A stretch of DNA of 64,000 bases from an uncultured Thalassotalea sp. (GCA_947492575.1 CANLNK010000013.1:20291-84290), one strand, 5' to 3'; positions 1 through 10,012 are shown, counted from the first letter of the stretch. Notes: a model not told the origin generated them from the letters alone. Numbers and translations: made by a program.

Positions 1-276
1 GCCACCAGAAGCGTGGACATTAACCATCCAAACCCCGAGTTCGGCAGCAGCTGTTACAGCCTTAGCAACAGTATTCGGGATATCGTGAAACTTAAGGTCT
101 AGGAAAACATCAAAGCCACGGTTAACTAGTTCTCTAACAAAGTCTGGTCCGAAATAAGTAAACATTTCTTTGCCGACTTTTAAGCGACAATCTGACGGTT
201 GGATTTTATCAATAAAGGCTAACGCATCTTTTTGATTATCAAAGTCTAGGGCAACAACGACTTTTGCTTCACTCAT
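1..276 (-). CDS. pyrF: Orotidine 5'-phosphate decarboxylase, N-terminal part (cut by window edge)
   Basis: PyrF decarboxylates orotidine 5'-monophosphate to UMP, the last step of de novo pyrimidine synthesis, in the cytoplasm. The 92 codons present begin [14 protein letters not shown] and contain the family's active-site strand [10 protein letters not shown] (Asp and Lys of the catalytic D-x-K-x-x-D set) and the following VNVHASGG. The frame runs open off the left edge, so the remaining about 140 residues lie outside. The ATG at 276 is the natural N-terminus for the family. In many gammaproteobacteria pyrF follows lapA-lapB directly; here two opposite-strand genes separate it from lapB, so it needs its own promoter in 277-432. 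Confidence 0.95.
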   Translation of the reverse strand, partial: MSEAKVVVALDFDNQKDALAFIDKIQPSDCRLKVGKEMFTYFGPDFVRELVNRGFDVFLDLKFHDIPNTVAKAVTAAAELGVWMVNVHASGG

Positions 277-432
277 AGCAAATTCCTATAGAAAAATTTT
301 GCGCTATTTTACCCTTTACACATAAAAATATCGAAGAAAACTGGTATGTTATTGTGAATATTTTTATCGATTCATTTATATCTATTTGATTGCTTGCTAA
401 CCTCCTTGGTTCGATAACCATTTTTACATATT

Positions 433-1503
433 ATGATTTCTCTACTTCCTATCGAAGTTGTCGATTTATTTTTTCGATTTAGTACTGTTGGCATTTTACT
501 TTTTCTTGCCTCCTACCTTTACATAGCAAAACAAACGGAAACAAAATGGCCTTCAATGGCTTTAATCATTTGTATTTCCGCCTATGTCTTACTCACAACA
601 CCAATTCCTAATCGCGATTATGGTTGGCTAAGACAACCTCTTCTCTTGGCAACCGATTTAACATCCTTTGCCATTCTATGGTTTTCACAAGCGGTGTTAG
701 CGCCTAGATCACTTAGTTCAAAATTGGCGAAACTAATATACCTCCCTATTGTTGTGTGGTGCCTGTTCTTAACTGGCTTTTTCCTGTTCACACCTGGTCG
801 AGGAGCCATTCACGATTTAAGTCATTTGGTTGGATTAGTTGTCCTAATTATTGTGTTGATTAGAGCCGCCTTAGGGTATTGGGATGACCTCGTTGATAGA
901 AGACGTAATATGCGCTTGATACTTATCACAGGCTGCTGTGCATACATGACAGTGTTGACACTGTTTGAATTTGTTTTTTTAGATGTTAAGGACACGGCTG
1001 TTTTTAGTATAGGTAATGCGGCATTAATTTTAGCGTTAAGCTTTTACGTTGCCGCTAAAGTTGTACTCAATGATAAGAATCGAGTGGAGGCAATCAACAA
1101 GGCAATTGATAACGCCAAGGAATGTTCTGGCACTATTAAACAATCAAATGTTAAGCAAGGTGAACGTTCAACAACTCAACTCAACAAACTAAAAACTTTG
1201 ATGGAACAAGGGCTATTTAAAGAGCAAGAGCTAACGGTAAAACGACTCTCACAGAAAATGGCGCTACCCGAACACCAGCTTCGCGTATTAATTAACCAAG
1301 AACTGGGCTTTACTAACTTTTCACATTATTTAAATAGCTATCGCATACCCAGTGTATGTGAACAACTCAAACAGGTAGACCAAAAACAAATTCCTATTAT
1401 TACAATTGCATTAGACAATGGTTACGGCTCAGTTGCATCATTTAATCGAGCTTTTAAACAACAAATGGGGATGACACCGACTAAATATCGTGATCAATTT
1501 TAA
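433..1503 (+). CDS. Membrane-anchored AraC-family transcriptional regulator
   Basis: The 356-residue protein has two parts. Residues 1-215 are very hydrophobic, with about seven predicted membrane spans; residues about 250-356 form a double helix-turn-helix AraC/XylS DNA-binding domain (LTVKRLSQKMALPEHQLRVL for the first helix pair, and a second ending in FNRAFKQQMGMTPTKYRDQF, the usual C-terminal AraC signature). The arrangement suggests a regulator that senses a signal in the membrane and binds DNA while tethered. The ligand is unknown. It lies 87 bp upstream of, and co-directional with, the serine hydrolase, which is its most likely target. Both genes interrupt the usual lapB-pyrF adjacency, which suggests later insertion. 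Confidence 0.85.
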   Translation: MISLLPIEVVDLFFRFSTVGILLFLASYLYIAKQTETKWPSMALIICISAYVLLTTPIPNRDYGWLRQPLLLATDLTSFAILWFSQAVLAPRSLSSKLAKLIYLPIVVWCLFLTGFFLFTPGRGAIHDLSHLVGLVVLIIVLIRAALGYWDDLVDRRRNMRLILITGCCAYMTVLTLFEFVFLDVKDTAVFSIGNAALILALSFYVAAKVVLNDKNRVEAINKAIDNAKECSGTIKQSNVKQGERSTTQLNKLKTLMEQGLFKEQELTVKRLSQKMALPEHQLRVLINQELGFTNFSHYLNSYRIPSVCEQLKQVDQKQIPIITIALDNGYGSVASFNRAFKQQMGMTPTKYRDQF

Positions 1504-1590
1504 AAATGCACAGCATTTTTTATTTTTGAGCAGATAAATACTAACGCTTTCCTTTTAATAGCAGCAACTTTAGATGTGAGAGTGTTTTAA

Positions 1591-2883
1591 ATGACTTTAA
1601 AGAAAATAGTAATCACCGCTGTTATTTTAGTTTTGGTAAGCGTTTGTTATCACGTATTTCCAATTTACCAGTTTTATGCGCACCGATATCAAGTACCGCT
1701 GTTACCATGGGGCTTTGTAACGTTGCCCGACATTGACTCAAGAAGTACAACCGAAATTCCTGAGTCGCATCAACTTCTTGACCCTCGATATAAATTGGCT
1801 GCCGAACAAGCACAAGAGTTAATTAACGAACATAGAGTTGCAATCAACTCTCCAGGCATTTCAGTTGCCATAGCAATAGACGACAACTTAGTTTGGCATG
1901 GTGCTGCTGGCTGGGGGGATATTGAAAACAACAAACCGATGACTGCCAATACACTAGTGCGCATTGGTAGCACGTCTAAAGCGCTAACGTCAGCAGGATT
2001 AGCAACCTTGATTCAACAAGACTTAGCTAGCTTAGATACCGAGCTTGAAAACGTGTTTAGTCCACTACCTAATGAGGCGTGGTCGAACATAACGCTTGCC
2101 CAGCTTGCATCACATACTGCTGGTATGCCTCATTACAAAGAAAATACTGAAAAACTAGGCTTGTTAAAGACCATTCAACTTAACACCTTTTACCCCAATG
2201 TTGATGATGCTGTCTCGTTGTTTGATGAAAGCCTATTACTTTCAAAACCAGGGGATAGTTTTTACTATTCGAGCTTAGGCACTGTGCTGTTGAGCTCTGC
2301 TATGCAAAAGCTAGCAGGAAAAACATATCAGCAATGGATGCAAGAAAACGTATTTACTCCATTAAACATGCGTAATACGGTTGAAGAACACAAAGTTCAA
2401 CCGAGCCAGCAATTGTCACGTTTTTATATTCAAGATAATCAATCTACTCGCGTAAAACCTTGGCGCGATGTTGATTTGAGCCATAGACTCGCCGGTGGCG
2501 GTTGGTTATCTACTTCGATCGACCTAGCTACATTTGGTCAAGGTTTTATGTCAGATAGCTTTTTAGAGGGCTCCATACGTGAAATGTTATGGACACCACA
2601 AAATCTGAATAACGGTAAAACAAATGAACAAAGCTATGCCATCGGCTGGCGGGTTCATGATATTGATTTAGGTAAAGAGATTGGCAAAATGCGATATGCT
2701 CACCACGGTGGCGTATCAAGAGGTGCTCAAAGCTTTCTAATGGTAATACCTGATCACAATTTTTCGATGGCAGTTAATATCAATACCAAAACGGATTCTT
2801 TTCATGAGTTCAGTCAAATTGTAAAACCATTAGTTAAACTGTTTATCGTACGTAAAACGGCCCTAGAAAACAGCGCAGATTAG
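1591..2883 (+). CDS. Serine hydrolase, beta-lactamase class C / penicillin-binding-protein-like fold
   Basis: This is a beta-lactamase-related hydrolase (Pfam Beta-lactamase, PF00144 type), probably a peptidase or esterase at the cell envelope. An N-terminal hydrophobic segment (about residues 5-25) is a signal anchor or signal peptide. The S-x-x-K catalytic motif is STSK near residue 129, followed by the YSS motif (YYSSLG) in the place of the Y-x-N/S triad element, and HHGG near residue 370 replaces the KTG box. The 430-residue length is normal for the group. The substrate cannot be read from sequence. It follows the membrane AraC regulator and is convergent with lapB, with which it shares a bidirectional terminator. 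Confidence 0.85.
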   Translation: MTLKKIVITAVILVLVSVCYHVFPIYQFYAHRYQVPLLPWGFVTLPDIDSRSTTEIPESHQLLDPRYKLAAEQAQELINEHRVAINSPGISVAIAIDDNLVWHGAAGWGDIENNKPMTANTLVRIGSTSKALTSAGLATLIQQDLASLDTELENVFSPLPNEAWSNITLAQLASHTAGMPHYKENTEKLGLLKTIQLNTFYPNVDDAVSLFDESLLLSKPGDSFYYSSLGTVLLSSAMQKLAGKTYQQWMQENVFTPLNMRNTVEEHKVQPSQQLSRFYIQDNQSTRVKPWRDVDLSHRLAGGGWLSTSIDLATFGQGFMSDSFLEGSIREMLWTPQNLNNGKTNEQSYAIGWRVHDIDLGKEIGKMRYAHHGGVSRGAQSFLMVIPDHNFSMAVNINTKTDSFHEFSQIVKPLVKLFIVRKTALENSAD

Positions 2884-2904
2884 AGAATATAGCCATCACT
2901 GAAT

Positions 2905-2928
2905 AAAAAAGGGAGCTAAGCTCCCTTT
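2905..2928. terminator. Bidirectional rho-independent terminator between the serine hydrolase and lapB
   Basis: A GC-rich hairpin with arms AAAGGGAGCT and AGCTCCCTTT lies between two convergent genes. An A6 tract on its left gives a U-run for minus-strand transcripts from lapB; the right side gives a short U-run for plus-strand transcripts. Confidence 0.75.
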
Positions 2929-2944
2929 ACAACAATACTTTAAC

Positions 2945-4114
2945 TTATTCGCCTTCCAAGCCTCTAACAGGCTTTAATGTCTCCCAATCATGACAAGACG
3001 GACAGGACCAATAGTGCGTGCTGCTATTAAAACCACAGGTACGGCAGCTATATCTGGGTCGCATGTTGATATAAGCAGAGATTAGCTCTTTAATTGCATC
3101 AAGGCTTTCTGTTTGCTTTTCAGGAGAGTCCGAAACTAATTGTAATTTCACAAAATGTTTAAAGCCACGAATCGTCGGCCTGCGCTTTAAGCCTCCAAGT
3201 AAAAACTCTATGGCTTTAGTTTCACCGTGCTTCTCGGTTAGAAATTCTAAATATTTTATTAAAGCGCTGGTGCTCCCTGTCTCATCATAAACCTTGCGTA
3301 TAAATGTAAAGAACTCTTGCTCTGCATTGAGTGACTTATAGCAGTTATGCATTTTTTCAATGACATCAGGAAAAAACTCTTTATCTTGCTGATAGATTGC
3401 CTGATAACATTTAGCGGCTTGCTCACACTGTTCATGACTTTCATACACTTCAGCAAGCTGCCAATTAGCGCGACAAGAATTAGGATCACAAGCCAACGCT
3501 AGCTCTAGTAACTCAACGACTTGAATAAAATTATCCTGTTTTTGCGCTTCTAAAGATGCTTCACAATAAAAGTTTGCAAGGTTGTGTAGCAAATGTTTAT
3601 CTTTGAGCTTAACGATTTGTTTTTTTAGTGCGATACCCTGCTGCCAGTCCTTCGTCGACTGATAAATTTGCATTAAATAAGTCAGTGATTTTTGCTGATA
3701 AGGCTTTGCCTTTAACAGCTTTTGAAACATGTGCTCTGCGCGATCGTATAATCCCGCAGTAAGGAAGTCTTTAGCGAGTTCGAAAACGGCTTGTTCCTGG
3801 GCTTTAGAGGGTAAATTTCCATGTCTAACTAGGTGTTCATGAACCTTTAACGCCCTATCTAACTCGCCACGTCTGCGAAAGAGATTTGCCATAGCAAAAT
3901 GTGCTTCAACGGTGTCATCTTCAACCTTCAGCGCTTCGATGAGATAATCAATGGCTTTATCTTGTTGGTTGGACAATAAATAGTTCAAACCAGTTGAGTA
4001 TTTGATTGATAGGTCTTGTTTCTCGGTTTGGTCTTTCTGTTTAATACTATTGCGTCCCATAAACCAGCCGTATGCCATAGCTACAGGTAACAATAGAAAT
4101 AACAACTCCAACAT
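2945..4114 (-). CDS. lapB: Lipopolysaccharide assembly protein B (YciM)
   Basis: LapB is an inner-membrane-anchored TPR protein that coordinates LPS synthesis with export and controls FtsH-mediated LpxC degradation. The sequence has an N-terminal membrane anchor (residues 1-17), repeated TPR helix pairs through about residue 340, and a C-terminal rubredoxin-like metal knuckle with two Cys pairs, C-x2-C (CRTCGF) and C-x2-C (CPSCHDW). The length of 389 residues matches E. coli LapB. It begins 8 bp after lapA, so the two are cotranscribed. Confidence 0.96.
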   Translation of the reverse strand: MLELLFLLLPVAMAYGWFMGRNSIKQKDQTEKQDLSIKYSTGLNYLLSNQQDKAIDYLIEALKVEDDTVEAHFAMANLFRRRGELDRALKVHEHLVRHGNLPSKAQEQAVFELAKDFLTAGLYDRAEHMFQKLLKAKPYQQKSLTYLMQIYQSTKDWQQGIALKKQIVKLKDKHLLHNLANFYCEASLEAQKQDNFIQVVELLELALACDPNSCRANWQLAEVYESHEQCEQAAKCYQAIYQQDKEFFPDVIEKMHNCYKSLNAEQEFFTFIRKVYDETGSTSALIKYLEFLTEKHGETKAIEFLLGGLKRRPTIRGFKHFVKLQLVSDSPEKQTESLDAIKELISAYINMRPRYSCRTCGFNSSTHYWSCPSCHDWETLKPVRGLEGE

Positions 4115-4122
4115 GAAGTGCG

Positions 4123-4353
4123 CTAACCTTTTACTGCTTTTTGCTTTCTTGGCTTAAATAGCTTCAGCAAAATCATAAACAGAATACCCAACAGAAAGCC
4201 AAGTACCGTAAAAATACTTACAGCCATCGCCACTGAAATATTAGCTTTAGCGATTAAATAATTTAAAGCAATAACCTGTTCATTCTGACTGCCAAATACA
4301 AATGCAATCAGCAGTAAAACAACCATCAAGGTAAGCGTTAGATAGAATTTCAA
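4123..4353 (-). CDS. lapA: Lipopolysaccharide assembly protein A (YciS, DUF1049)
   Basis: LapA is a small inner-membrane partner of LapB. The 76-residue sequence has two hydrophobic helices (about residues 3-22 and 42-65), the FGSQNEQ segment typical of DUF1049 after the first helix, and a basic cytoplasmic tail. The start codon lies only 24 bp downstream of the ihfB terminator hairpin. Transcription must therefore come from read-through of that terminator or from a promoter located upstream of or within it. Confidence 0.93.
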   Translation of the reverse strand: MKFYLTLTLMVVLLLIAFVFGSQNEQVIALNYLIAKANISVAMAVSIFTVLGFLLGILFMILLKLFKPRKQKAVKG

Positions 4354-4377
4354 AAGTATTTCCAGATATTTTTGATG

Positions 4378-4411
4378 AAAAAAAACGGCATGCTAAAGCA
4401 TGCCGTTTTTA
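4378..4411. terminator. Rho-independent terminator after ihfB, just upstream of lapA
   Basis: A perfect hairpin with arms AACGGCATGCT and AGCATGCCGTT is flanked by A-runs on the left and T-runs on the right, so it can work in both directions. On the minus strand it follows the ihfB stop codon by 15 bp and ends about 25 bp before the lapA start codon. Confidence 0.85.
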
Positions 4412-4425
4412 AAAGAATTTCGCAA

Positions 4426-4713
4426 CTAAGCAATCGATGCGTTCACACGTTCACGCAACTCTTTGCCAGGCTTAAAGTGTGGTACGTATTTACCACTCAA
4501 TTCAACTGCTTCACCTGTTTTAGGATTACGTCCAGTACGAGGTGCGCGATAGTGCAAAGAAAAACTACCAAAACCTCTAATTTCAATTCGCTCACCTTTA
4601 GATAAAGATTGAGCCATCATTTCAAGGATCTCTTTGATAGCAGATTCAACGTCTTTAGCAGGTATATGTGCTAATTTCTCTGCCAATTTTTCAATGAGCT
4701 CTGATTTAGTCAT
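4426..4713 (-). CDS. ihfB: Integration host factor beta subunit
   Basis: IhfB pairs with IhfA to bend DNA at specific sites in replication, recombination and transcription. The 95-residue protein begins [13 protein letters not shown] and carries the HU/IHF signature with the DNA-intercalating beta-arm ([13 protein letters not shown]). A GGAGG ribosome-binding site lies 6 bases before the ATG. It follows rpsA with an 89-bp spacer, the common gammaproteobacterial arrangement. Confidence 0.97.
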   Translation of the reverse strand: MTKSELIEKLAEKLAHIPAKDVESAIKEILEMMAQSLSKGERIEIRGFGSFSLHYRAPRTGRNPKTGEAVELSGKYVPHFKPGKELRERVNASIA

Positions 4714-4760
4714 TAGACCTCCGAGTCGTCATTAAGCGTATCGCTAATGCAGTTTATATC

Positions 4761-4781
4761 AAGGAGGCGAATCGCCTCCTT
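4761..4781 (-). terminator. Hairpin between rpsA and ihfB, weak terminator or mRNA-processing structure
   Basis: Ten-base complementary arms (AAGGAGGCGA / TCGCCTCCTT) lie 22 bp after the rpsA stop codon on the minus strand. No clear U-run follows, so it is more likely an attenuator or a 3'-end protecting or processing structure than a full terminator. Confidence 0.45.
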
Positions 4782-4802
4782 ACCTTTAAGCACTATAGGT
4801 GA

Positions 4803-6467
4803 TTAACCTTTAGCGTTTTTGAACGCTTCTGCCATTGCGTTAGAGAAACCAGCATCGTCTGCTTGGTTCAAGCTATCCATCGCTTGACGCTCTTCAGCTT
4901 GATCTTTCGCTTTGATAGATAAGCTAATAGTGCGGTTCTTACGATCAACACCCATGAACTTAGTTTCTACTTCGTCACCAACTGATAATTCAGTTGTTGC
5001 ATCTTCGATGCGGTCACGAGAAATGTCAGAAACACGTAGGTAGCCTTCAACACCCTCAGCTAATTCAATCTTAGCGCCTTTAGCGTCAACTTCAACTACT
5101 TTACCTTTTACAATAGCACCTTTTTTGTTATCTGTCAGATACATATTGAAAGGATCGTCTTCAGCTTGCTTAACACCTAGAGAGATACGCTCACGCTCTG
5201 GGTCAACCTGAAGAACAACAGCTGTGATCTCATCACCTTTCTTGTATTCACGAACAACTTCTTCGCCGCCGTTCCATGAAATGTCAGATAAGTGAACAAG
5301 ACCGTCGATGCCACCGTCAAGACCGATGAAGATACCGAAGTCAGTGATTGACTTGATCTTACCGCTAACTTTGTCACCTTTGTTGAAGTTCTTAGCGAAC
5401 TCTTCCCATGGGTTTGGAACACACTGCTTAAGACCTAGAGAAATACGACGACGTTCTTCGTCAATCTCTAATACTAATACTTCAACAGTGTCACCTAAGT
5501 TAACAACTTTAGATGGGTGGATGTTTTTGTTAGTCCAATCCATTTCAGAAACGTGAACAAGACCTTCAACGCCTTCTTGGATTTCAACGAAACAACCGTA
5601 GTCTGTTAAGTTAGTTACGCGGCCAGAAAGCTTAGAACCTTCTGGGTAACGGTTAGCAATTGCTACCCATGGATCTTCGCCTAACTGCTTCATACCTAAT
5701 GATACGCGAGTACGCTCACGATCGAACTTAAGTACTTTAACTTGGATTTCATCACCAACGTTAACGATTTCACTTGGGTGCTTAACACGCTTCCAAGCCA
5801 TGTCAGTGATGTGAAGAAGACCGTCGATACCACCAAGGTCAACGAATGCACCGTAGTCAGTAAGGTTCTTAACGATACCTTTAACTTCTTGGCCTTCTTG
5901 TAGTGATTCTAGTAACTCGTCACGTTCTACGCTGCTTTCTGATTCGATAACAGCACGGCGAGAAACAACAACGTTATTACGCTTCTGGTCAAGCTTAATA
6001 ACTTTGAATTCTAAATCTTTGCCTTCTAAGTGCGCAGTGTCACGAACTGGACGTACGTCAACTAGAGAGCCTGGTAAGAATGCACGAATGTTGCTTACTT
6101 CAACAGTGAAACCACCTTTAACTTTACCGTTGATAACACCGATAACAGTTTCTTTTTCTTCGTAAGCTTTTTCAAGCACTTGCCATGCTTCGTGGCGTTT
6201 TGCTTTTTCACGAGAAAGTACAGTTTCACCGAAACCATCATCTGTCGCATCTAAAGCTACGTCAACTTCTGAACCTACTTCAATTTCTACTTCACCAGCA
6301 GAGTTCTTGAATTGGTCAATAGAAATTACTGACTCAGACTTAAGACCAGCGTCAACAATAACGTTGTCTTTTTCGATTTTTACAACAGTACCCTTGATAA
6401 TTGAACCAGGGCGCGTTTCGATCTCTTTTAAACTTTCTTCAAAAAGTTGTGCAAAATTTTCAGTCAT
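4803..6467 (-). CDS. rpsA: 30S ribosomal protein S1
   Basis: S1 binds mRNA on the 30S subunit and promotes initiation on structured leaders. The 554-residue sequence has six S1/OB repeats. The first two, which anchor to the ribosome, are divergent; the four from about residue 190 carry the repeated pattern G-x-V-x-x-(L/I)-T-D-(Y/F)-G-x-F-V and GLxHxSD. Length agrees with E. coli S1 (557). The 88-bp gap after cmk leaves room for its own promoter and for the self-regulated leader known in enterobacteria, but I cannot identify a specific site. Confidence 0.98.
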   Translation of the reverse strand: MTENFAQLFEESLKEIETRPGSIIKGTVVKIEKDNVIVDAGLKSESVISIDQFKNSAGEVEIEVGSEVDVALDATDDGFGETVLSREKAKRHEAWQVLEKAYEEKETVIGVINGKVKGGFTVEVSNIRAFLPGSLVDVRPVRDTAHLEGKDLEFKVIKLDQKRNNVVVSRRAVIESESSVERDELLESLQEGQEVKGIVKNLTDYGAFVDLGGIDGLLHITDMAWKRVKHPSEIVNVGDEIQVKVLKFDRERTRVSLGMKQLGEDPWVAIANRYPEGSKLSGRVTNLTDYGCFVEIQEGVEGLVHVSEMDWTNKNIHPSKVVNLGDTVEVLVLEIDEERRRISLGLKQCVPNPWEEFAKNFNKGDKVSGKIKSITDFGIFIGLDGGIDGLVHLSDISWNGGEEVVREYKKGDEITAVVLQVDPERERISLGVKQAEDDPFNMYLTDNKKGAIVKGKVVEVDAKGAKIELAEGVEGYLRVSDISRDRIEDATTELSVGDEVETKFMGVDRKNRTISLSIKAKDQAEERQAMDSLNQADDAGFSNAMAEAFKNAKG

Positions 6468-6555
6468 ACCTGTGTATAAACTCTTTTGTGTAATCCAATC
6501 AACATCAATGTTTCATGGGGTTGTTAACAATACCTTTCGTATCCTTACTCAAGGT

Positions 6556-7251
6556 TTAAATATCTGCAAATTGCGTTAGCTTTTCGTTCGTAAACGAAAG
6601 GATTTTATTGACCACTTCCTGTATAGAAAGTTCTGTAGAATCAATAATTAACGCACCTTCTGCCGGAACAAGCGGAGCAACCGTTCGGTTTTGATCACGC
6701 TCATCACGCTGACGTATGTCATCTAAAAGGCGCCCGATTTTAACATCAAAGCCCTTTTCCTTCAACTGTTTAAATCTTCGCTCTGCGCGCTCTTCAGCGC
6801 TCGCTGTTAAGAAGACTTTTACCGGTGCATCAGTAAACACTACTGTGCCCATGTCTCGGCCGTCTGCAACTAAACCCGGTTCAACACGAAATGCTCTTTG
6901 ACGACGCAATAAAGCTTCACGAATACGTGGAAACGCTGCTACCTTCGACGCTAAAGCGCCAACCTCTTCAGTACGAATACTATTTGAAACGTCTTCGCCT
7001 TCGAGAATAACTTTACTTTCCCCGTCACTGGTAATTTCAAATTGCACGTCTAAATGAGCTGCAATTGGAATTAACGGCTCTTCTTCTTCAACTTCAATGT
7101 TGTGATGTAATAAAGCCACAGCAAGTACACGGTAAATAGCGCCGCTGTCTAAAAGTTGCCAGCCTAACTGGTCTGCAACTAGTCGCGAAACGGTGCCCTT
7201 GCCTGCGCCACTTGGGCCATCAATGGTGATTACGGGAATGCTTTCTTGCAT
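6556..7251 (-). CDS. cmk: Cytidylate kinase
   Basis: Cmk phosphorylates CMP and dCMP to the diphosphates using ATP. A P-loop, GPSGAGKG, is at residues 12-19. The NMP-binding region includes LDSGAIYR and [10 protein letters not shown], and a lid with [10 protein letters not shown] follows. The 231-residue length is typical. The gene lies upstream of rpsA in the usual order. The 232-bp gap before it, downstream of aroA, suggests a separate promoter. Confidence 0.97.
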   Translation of the reverse strand: MQESIPVITIDGPSGAGKGTVSRLVADQLGWQLLDSGAIYRVLAVALLHHNIEVEEEEPLIPIAAHLDVQFEITSDGESKVILEGEDVSNSIRTEEVGALASKVAAFPRIREALLRRQRAFRVEPGLVADGRDMGTVVFTDAPVKVFLTASAEERAERRFKQLKEKGFDVKIGRLLDDIRQRDERDQNRTVAPLVPAEGALIIDSTELSIQEVVNKILSFTNEKLTQFADI

Positions 7252-7412
7252 ACATCTTTTCTCCTAATGTCGCAAATCGGCTGCATTATACGGGAAATAT
7301 TATCGAAAATCGTTTAAAAATTTATTTTTTCACAATTTGTAAATATCTGTATAACTTGTTCATATTATCCGAGCTTTTAGCGATGCTCTTTTGTGATGTT
7401 GAGGATAGAGCT

Positions 7413-7464
7413 ACGACACTTTTTATTCGCTAGAGTTCGATGACCCAACAATAAAAAGTGTCGT
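7413..7464. repeat. 15-bp perfect inverted repeat downstream of aroA
   Basis: Arms 7413-7427 and 7450-7464 are perfectly complementary and start with ACGACACTTTTTATT. They enclose a 22-base loop. It lies 20 bp after the aroA stop codon on the minus strand. The internal T5 in the arm rather than a trailing U-run makes it atypical as a terminator, though termination of aroA is the simplest reading. Confidence 0.6.
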
Positions 7465-7483
7465 TGCCTATTTACTTACTTGC

Positions 7484-8776
7484 TTATGAACAAGATACTT
7501 GTGCTAACTTATCGAAATAGTCAGGGAAGGTTTTTGCGGTACATTTAGGATCATTAATCGTTACTGGTGTGTCACTCAATGCTACTAATGAAAAACACAT
7601 GGCGATACGGTGATCATTATAGGTGTCTATATCAGCATGAATTAGAGAAGCTGGCGGTGTCACTGTAATATAGTCTTCACCTTCATCCACTGTTGCACCT
7701 ACTTTTCTTAGCTCTGTAGCCATAGCAGATAGACGATCAGTTTCTTTAACGCGCCAATTGTAGATATTACGAATACTAGTCGTGCCCTCAGCAAACAAAG
7801 CTGCCGTAGCAATTGTCATTGCAGCATCTGGGATATGATTCATATCCATGTCTACCGCCTTCAATGGTTTACCCTTTACCGTGATCGATTCTTCTTGCCA
7901 AATAACGTCAGCGCCCATTTTCTCCAGAACATCTGCGAAGTGTTTATCACCCTGTACACTCGATAAGCCAACACCATGTACAGTAATTTCACCGCCTTTA
8001 ATTGCACCGGCAGCAAGGAAGTAAGATGCAGATGATGCATCACCTTCAACCATATAGCGATCTCTGCCCTGATAGCTCTGCTGCCCTTTCACATAGAACG
8101 ACTGGTATTTTTTGTTTTCAACCGTTACACCAAATTTCGCCATAATATCGAGCGTAATGTCGATGTACGGTTTAGAAACCAACTCACCTTCAATAACAAT
8201 TTCGGTATCTGTTGGTAACAGTGGAGCAATCATCAAAATAGCGGTCAAAAACTGGCTAGAGATTGAACCATCAATTGTTACTCGCTCTCCACCTAAGGTT
8301 TTACCGTTGATTTTTACTGGTGGGTAATCTTTGTTTTCAAGATATTCTACATCTGCATTAAGCTGAGCAAGTGCGTCGACTAAATGACCAATAGGGCGCT
8401 CTTTCATGCGAGGCTCACCGGTTAAGATAAACTCGCCTTGGCTCGCCGCTAAGGCTGCACAAAGTGGACGCATTGCGGTACCAGCATTGCCTAGATATAA
8501 CTCAACTGGTGCAACAACGTCAGTTTGCTTGAAGAAACCATTGTTACCAACTACGGTACATTCGGTTCCACACTCGCTTAACGTGTAATCAATACCTAAG
8601 CTAGTCAAGGCATTAAGCATATGCTTAATATCATCGCTCACTAAAAGGTTGGTAATTTTTGTCGTACCTTTCGCTAGCGCAGCAATAAGCAGTGCGCGAT
8701 TCGATAAACTTTTTGAACCTGGTAAAAATACTTCACCATTAATCTTTTGAATTGGTTGTAATGTCAACTGTTCCAC
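7484..8776 (-). CDS. aroA: 3-phosphoshikimate 1-carboxyvinyltransferase (EPSP synthase)
   Basis: AroA joins phosphoenolpyruvate to shikimate 3-phosphate in the sixth step of the shikimate pathway. Visible signatures are [13 protein letters not shown] with the substrate-binding Lys/Ser, [10 protein letters not shown], and the C-terminal [11 protein letters not shown] place the start at a GTG at 8776, which gives [10 protein letters not shown] like other AroA proteins and 430 residues. A GGAGG sits 9 bases upstream of that GTG. An in-frame ATG at 8806 would add ten residues not typical of the family. The gene lies 67 bp after serC, the classic serC-aroA pair. Confidence 0.94.
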   Translation of the reverse strand: MEQLTLQPIQKINGEVFLPGSKSLSNRALLIAALAKGTTKITNLLVSDDIKHMLNALTSLGIDYTLSECGTECTVVGNNGFFKQTDVVAPVELYLGNAGTAMRPLCAALAASQGEFILTGEPRMKERPIGHLVDALAQLNADVEYLENKDYPPVKINGKTLGGERVTIDGSISSQFLTAILMIAPLLPTDTEIVIEGELVSKPYIDITLDIMAKFGVTVENKKYQSFYVKGQQSYQGRDRYMVEGDASSASYFLAAGAIKGGEITVHGVGLSSVQGDKHFADVLEKMGADVIWQEESITVKGKPLKAVDMDMNHIPDAAMTIATAALFAEGTTSIRNIYNWRVKETDRLSAMATELRKVGATVDEGEDYITVTPPASLIHADIDTYNDHRIAMCFSLVALSDTPVTINDPKCTAKTFPDYFDKLAQVSCS

Positions 8777-8843
8777 TTCAGTTAACCTCCAGGTGCTTTT
8801 GCACACTTGTTTTCATTAAATACATTTCGACTTCCTTCTATTT

Positions 8844-9938
8844 CTAATTATTTGCTTTATGACGCTCAGCGAATGCGTTCATAAAAGCGATAAGTGCCTC
8901 GACACCTTCTAGCGGCATAGCATTATAAATACTTGCTCGCATACCGCCGACACTGCGGTGACCTTCCAGCGCTAAAAGGCCCGCTTGGTTTGCTTCAGCT
9001 AAAAACGCATCGTTCAACGATTCGTCTTTCAACCAAAATGGGACATTCATGCGAGAACGGTTAGTCTCGTTAATGTCATTAAGGTAGAAGTCACTACCAT
9101 CAATACAAGCATAAAGCTTTTCAGCCTTTGCTTGGTTTACTGCTTCGATCGCCGAGACTCCACCTTGTGCTAACAACCACTCAAACACTAAGCCGGCTAA
9201 ATACCAAGCAAAAGTCGGCGGTGTGTTATACATAGAACCGTTTTCTGCGGCGAACGTATAGTTCAATATACAAGGCGTTTCTTTTCTGGCTTTCCCTAGT
9301 AAATCATCACGAATAATGACAATAGTTAACCCAGACGGACCAATATTTTTTTGTGCACCAGCGTAAATAACACCAAATTTCGCCACATCGATTTCGTGCG
9401 ATAAAATTGTCGAAGACATATCTGCCACAAGTGGCACATCACCTACATTAGGTACATCAAACATTTCTATGCCATCGACAGTTTCGTTTGGACAATAGTG
9501 AACATATTCAGCATCTGCGCTTAGTGCCCATGTATTATTTGCCGTAACGCGCTTTTCTCCACCTTCGTTCTCTACGATATCAATAACGTTGACGTTACCG
9601 AAATTCTTTGCCTCTTTTGCAGCAGCTTTTGACCAAGAACCCGACACTAAATAATCAGCTTTACCTTCTAACGACAATAGGTTTAACGGTACAGCAGAAA
9701 ACTGTCCTCGACCGCCACCGTGCATAAATAACACTTTATAGTTTTCAGGAATTGTCATTAATTGACGAAGTTCTGCTTCTGCTTTTGTCGCTAACGCAAT
9801 AAAAGGCTGGCTGCGATGACTCATTTCCATAACTGAACAGCCATTGTCTTGCCAGTTTAAAAATTCCGCTTGAGCTTTCTTCATGACATCTACTGGCAGC
9901 ATTGCAGGACCAGCACAAAAGTTAAACGGTGCAGACAT
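8844..9938 (-). CDS. serC: Phosphoserine aminotransferase
   Basis: SerC is a PLP enzyme that transaminates 3-phosphohydroxypyruvate for serine synthesis and also serves pyridoxal phosphate synthesis. The N-terminus [10 protein letters not shown] is diagnostic, and the PLP lysine lies in [10 protein letters not shown]. Length is 364 residues against about 362 in E. coli. It sits between gyrA, from which a strong terminator separates it, and aroA, with which it is probably cotranscribed. Confidence 0.97.
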   Translation of the reverse strand: MSAPFNFCAGPAMLPVDVMKKAQAEFLNWQDNGCSVMEMSHRSQPFIALATKAEAELRQLMTIPENYKVLFMHGGGRGQFSAVPLNLLSLEGKADYLVSGSWSKAAAKEAKNFGNVNVIDIVENEGGEKRVTANNTWALSADAEYVHYCPNETVDGIEMFDVPNVGDVPLVADMSSTILSHEIDVAKFGVIYAGAQKNIGPSGLTIVIIRDDLLGKARKETPCILNYTFAAENGSMYNTPPTFAWYLAGLVFEWLLAQGGVSAIEAVNQAKAEKLYACIDGSDFYLNDINETNRSRMNVPFWLKDESLNDAFLAEANQAGLLALEGHRSVGGMRASIYNAMPLEGVEALIAFMNAFAERHKANN

Positions 9939-10012
9939 TTTCTCTTCCTTCTCTATAAAGATTTAATACGGTTTTTGAATTTACTAAAAATCACTATCGC
10001 TAAATTTAGTGA

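Noticed and set aside
4372..4605. Plus-strand open frame spanning the ihfB terminator and ihfB antisense
   Set aside because: It begins in a terminator hairpin and overlaps a certain gene on the other strand.
8777..8806. Ten-residue N-terminal extension of AroA from an ATG at 8806
   Set aside because: The GTG at 8776 has a well-placed GGAGG and matches the family N-terminus; the extension does not.
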